A stretch of DNA of 64,000 nucleotides from Thauera sp. UBA6194. GTDB lineage: Bacteria > Pseudomonadota > Gammaproteobacteria > Burkholderiales > Rhodocyclaceae. Location: positions 1 to 64,000 of the forward strand of contig DITC01000005.1 in assembly GCA_002422685.1 (NCBI GenBank), in the 5' to 3' direction. Positions 61,675-64,000 of this stretch are shown here, one piece after another (within the stretch, counting starts at the first letter, position 1; every line of letters begins with the position of its first letter). Position numbers and translations under genes: made by a program. The notes under the pieces are model-generated. The model did no database searches and was not told the DNA's origin. It saw only the letters and a list, made by a program, of their open reading frames with translations.

Positions 61675-62067
61675 ATGACCCGTCTCGTTTTGCCGCTGCT
61701 GCGCCGCGGCTTCACCCTGATCGAGCTGCTGGTGGTGATGGCGATCATCGCCACCCTGCTCAGCATCGCCGCGCCGCGCTACTTCGGCCAGGTCGATGTC
61801 GCGCGCGAGAAGGCGCTGCTGCAGTCGCTCGAGGTGATGCGCGACGCGATCGACAAGTTCCGCGCCGACACCGGCAAGTACCCGGCCACGCTCTCCGAGC
61901 TGGTCGAGAAGCGCTACCTGCGCAAGCTCCCGGTGGACCCGATCACCGAATCGGCCGAGACTTGGGAGGTCGTGCCGCCGCCCGACCCTGCCGAGAGCGG
62001 GGTGTGGGACGTGCGCAGCGGCGCGCGCGGCAGCGGCCGCGATGGCCGTCCGTTTGCCGAGTGGTAG
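61675..62067 (+). CDS. Type II secretion pseudopilin
   Basis: A 130-residue pseudopilin: leader MTRLVLPLLRRG, then FTLIELLVVMAIIATLLSIAAPRYF (Glu5 present), a GspG-like YPATLSELVEKRYLRKLPVDP loop and a Gly/Arg-rich end. Four bases after the previous stop. Confidence 0.88.
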   Translation: MTRLVLPLLRRGFTLIELLVVMAIIATLLSIAAPRYFGQVDVAREKALLQSLEVMRDAIDKFRADTGKYPATLSELVEKRYLRKLPVDPITESAETWEVVPPPDPAESGVWDVRSGARGSGRDGRPFAEW

Positions 62068-62071
62068 CGCG

Positions 62072-62536
62072 ATGGGCCTGCGGTCCGGCCAGCGCGGCTA
62101 TACCTATCTGCTGGTGATGTTCCTGGTGGCCGGCATGGGGCTGTTCGCAGCGCGCACCGGCGTGGTGTGGCAGCAGGTGGCCCAGCGCGAGCGCGAGGCC
62201 GAGCTGATCGCCGTCGGCGTCGAGATCGCGCGCGCGCTCGCCAGCTACGCGCGCGAAACCCCGGTCGGCACCCCGTCGCGCCCCACCGAGCTCGCCCAGC
62301 TCGTCGAGGACAAGCGCTGGCCCACCCCGCGCCGCCATCTGCGCAAGGTCTATCGCGACCCGATGACCGGCACGACCCAGTGGGGCATCGAGCGCGACGG
62401 CAATGCGATCCTGGCGGTGCATAGCCTGTCGACGCAGGCGCCGATCCGGCGCGATGGCTTTCCGCCCGAGCTGGGGGATGTGGCGGCGAGCGCAAGCAGC
62501 TATGCGGAGTGGGTGTTCAGGGCGGAGGAGGAGTGA
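62072..62536 (+). CDS. Minor pseudopilin lacking Glu5
   Basis: A 154-residue pseudopilin-like protein: MGLRSGQRG then YTYLLVMFLVAGMGLFAAR. Position 5 after the cleavage site is Leu, not Glu, a trait of tip pseudopilins such as GspK. The rest (PSRPTELAQLVEDKRWPTPRRHLRKVYRDPMTG) resembles GspG-like loops. ATG 62072 sits four bases after the previous stop; ATG 62042 is an in-frame alternative that overlaps it. Confidence 0.8.
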   Translation: MGLRSGQRGYTYLLVMFLVAGMGLFAARTGVVWQQVAQREREAELIAVGVEIARALASYARETPVGTPSRPTELAQLVEDKRWPTPRRHLRKVYRDPMTGTTQWGIERDGNAILAVHSLSTQAPIRRDGFPPELGDVAASASSYAEWVFRAEEE

Positions 62537-62633
62537 GAGCGAGGCGAAGCGCAGACAGCGTGGCGTTGGCAAGTCCGGAGGTCGAAGCCATACTGATCAG
62601 TGGATGGAAGCATTGATGAACCAGGAGGTAGCC

Positions 62634-63371
62634 ATGAAGAAGCGTTTGGTCGGTGCCTTGATTGCCGTGCTTGGCGTCGGCGCTGCTGCGAATGTGCAGG
62701 CCGTGCCTTTATCCAGTCTGCTGCAAGAAGGTGGCAGCGTCAGCGCGGGTGACAAGCTGTTCGGTGACTGGGTGGTTTCGAGCGCCGTCTCCGTCGATGG
62801 CCGGACCTTCGACTACAGCCAGATCCAGGTGACGGCGCTGGAGGAGGAAGGTCAGGACTACGGTCTGGAGTTTGCGCTGGGCAACCAGTTCATCGTGAAT
62901 TTCAGCGATGGTTCCGGTGATGGCGATGCATACGTCGATTTCACCTTCGGCTTCAGCGTCAGCACGCTTGATCCCGGCATGCGCATCAACGGCGCCATGC
63001 TGGAGTTGGGTGGTGCTTCGCTTGGCTGGGGCGGTGGTGGCGATGGCCCGCAGGATGCCGGCTCGTTTGTCGTCGAAAGGATCGGCTCCGAGCAAGGCAG
63101 TGCCGACCTGGTCGACGCCATGAGCGTCGAATTCAGTTCCCTGGACGAAGTGTTCACGGAGACCGACGATGATCTGGCAAGTTTCTCGCCCGCGTCGGTG
63201 ATCTGGGTGGAGAAGAACATTCGCGTCTGGGCGGATGTTTCGGGCGAATCTGCGGGGCTCTTCGGCTTTACGCAGCGTTTCTCCCAGACCAGCGTCCCCG
63301 AACCTGCTTCCCTGGCCCTGCTTGGCATCGGTCTCTTCGGCTTGGCAGCTGCGCGCAAGCGGACTTCGTGA
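62634..63371 (+). CDS. PEP-CTERM sorting domain protein at the end of the secretion cluster
   Basis: A 245-residue exported protein: signal peptide MKKRLVGALIAVLGVGAAANVQA, an extracellular beta-rich middle with Gly/Asp-rich stretches (FSDGSGDGDAYVDF, GWGGGGDGP), and the exosortase tail VPEPASLALLGIGLFGLAAARKR. AGGAGG seven bases upstream selects ATG 62634. 97 bases after the last pseudopilin, same strand. Unlike the other PEP-CTERM gene here, I see no sigma-54 promoter just upstream, so it may be read through from the secretion operon. Confidence 0.9.
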   Translation: MKKRLVGALIAVLGVGAAANVQAVPLSSLLQEGGSVSAGDKLFGDWVVSSAVSVDGRTFDYSQIQVTALEEEGQDYGLEFALGNQFIVNFSDGSGDGDAYVDFTFGFSVSTLDPGMRINGAMLELGGASLGWGGGGDGPQDAGSFVVERIGSEQGSADLVDAMSVEFSSLDEVFTETDDDLASFSPASVIWVEKNIRVWADVSGESAGLFGFTQRFSQTSVPEPASLALLGIGLFGLAAARKRTS

Positions 63372-63391
63372 CGCCGCGCCGCCGCCCGGCT

Positions 63392-64000
63392 TCACACCCG
63401 TGGCGGCGCTTCCTTCTGCCCCATCAGTTTGCCCAGCAGATCCACCGGCACCGGAAACACCAGCGTCGAACTCTTGTCCCCGGCCACCTGGGTCAGCGTC
63501 TGCAGGTAGCGCAACTGCATCGCCGCCGGCTCCTGCGACAGCATCTGCGCGGCTTCGAGCAGGGATTGCGCGGCCTGCTTCTCGCCTTCGGCGTGGATCA
63601 CCTTGGCGCGGCGTTCGCGTTCGGCCTCGGCCTGGCGGGCGATGGCGCGCACCATGCTTTCGTTGAGGTCGATGTGCTTGATCTCGACGTTGGCCACCTT
63701 GATGCCCCAGGAGTCGGTCTGCGCGTCGAGGATCTGCTGCACGTCGAGGTTGAGGCGTTCGCGCTCGGCGAGCATCTCGTCGAGCTCGTGCTTGCCGAGC
63801 ACCGCGCGTAGCGTGGTCTGGGCGAGCTGGCTGGTGGCCATGAGAAAGTTCTCGACCTGGATGATGGCCTTTTCCGGATCGACGACGCGAAAGAACACGA
63901 TCGCATTGACCTTGACCGAGACGTTGTCGCGCGAGATCACGTCCTGCGAGGGCACGTCCATGGTCACCACGCGCATGTCCACCTTGACCATCTGCTGGAT
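63392..64000 (-). CDS. SPFH/Band-7 slipin family protein (runs off right edge)
   Basis: The C-terminal ~200 residues of a stomatin/slipin-type membrane protein: MRVVTMDVPSQDVISRDNVSVKVNAIVFFRVVDPEKAI is the SPFH core, followed by a long helix (LAERERLNLDVQQILDAQTDSWGIKVANVEIKHIDLNESMVRAIARQAEAERERRAKVIHAEGEKQAAQSLLEAA) that drives oligomers. The N-terminal membrane helix lies beyond the window. Often paired with a NfeD protein, which would lie outside. Function: membrane microdomain or protease scaffold. Confidence 0.93.
   Translation of the reverse strand: MQQMVKVDMRVVTMDVPSQDVISRDNVSVKVNAIVFFRVVDPEKAIIQVENFLMATSQLAQTTLRAVLGKHELDEMLAERERLNLDVQQILDAQTDSWGIKVANVEIKHIDLNESMVRAIARQAEAERERRAKVIHAEGEKQAAQSLLEAAQMLSQEPAAMQLRYLQTLTQVAGDKSSTLVFPVPVDLLGKLMGQKEAPPRV

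Noticed and set aside
62537..62633. A sigma-54 promoter before the second PEP-CTERM gene
   Set aside because: No GG-N10-GC element was found in the gap.

Overview
The window is high-GC DNA from a betaproteobacterium, most likely Rhodocyclales (Thauera/Azoarcus/Zoogloea group). This is inferred from gene content: a class I PHA synthase, a TAXI-type TRAP uptake system, a complete leucine/isovalerate (liu) catabolic operon, two PEP-CTERM surface proteins, a ybgC-tolQRAB-pal-cpoB-queE-queC operon, and hslVU beside a STAS protein. There is no IS element, prophage or CRISPR array. One tRNA gene (Lys, UUU) is present.

Layout. 1-2.2 kb: TRAP transporter pieces and a BtuF-like binding protein. 2.2-3.6 kb: a Fic protein with a degenerate active site and repeats in its promoter. 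3.7-5.9 kb: a sigma-28-like promoter, a cyclic-di-GMP-I riboswitch and a secreted subtilase. 6.0-7.4 kb: a lower-GC patch with a PEP-CTERM protein behind a sigma-54 promoter and an orphan PIN-domain toxin. 7.4-15.1 kb: PHA synthase, an MBL hydrolase, a LiuR-like MerR regulator with a likely operator, then thioesterase, GNAT-carbonic anhydrase fusion, thiolase and acyl-CoA dehydrogenase. 15.4-21.1 kb: a small hypothetical protein, then a tight three-gene unit of patatin lipase, large CHAT-like (caspase-fold) protein and ComEC-type MBL hydrolase, behind its own promoter and a 26-bp palindrome. 21.2-34.1 kb: acyl-CoA/branched-chain metabolism (thioesterase, mmsA, AraC regulator, ivd, mccB, orphan Phd antitoxin, liuC, DUF4126, mccA, acyl-CoA ligase, HMG-CoA lyase). 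34.2-40.4 kb: tandem DUF1289 proteins, MBL hydrolase, alanine symporter, rapZ, NusG-II and Gx proteins, dienelactone hydrolase, infA. 40.7-48.7 kb: tRNA-Lys, YeeE/YedE transporter, queC, queE and the Tol-Pal genes, all on the minus strand. 48.9-52.0 kb: STAS protein and hslVU, closed by a perfect 28-bp inverted repeat. 52.1-63.4 kb: AEC transporter and a type II secretion/type IV pilus-like cluster ending in a second PEP-CTERM protein. A slipin gene runs off the right edge.

How the genes work together. ivd, mccB, liuC, mccA and HMG-CoA lyase carry isovaleryl-CoA to acetyl-CoA and acetoacetate; thiolase and PhaC link acyl-CoA pools to storage polymer. The surface-biology genes (c-di-GMP riboswitch/subtilase, two PEP-CTERM proteins, a secretion system whose secretin ends in a cohesin-like domain) suggest a biofilm or floc lifestyle under c-di-GMP and sigma-54 control.

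The most novel item is the patatin / CHAT-like / MBL trio at 15.9-21.1 kb. I read it as a candidate protease-gated effector (immunity or cell-suicide-like) system. That role is inferred from fold content and gene packing and is not demonstrated.
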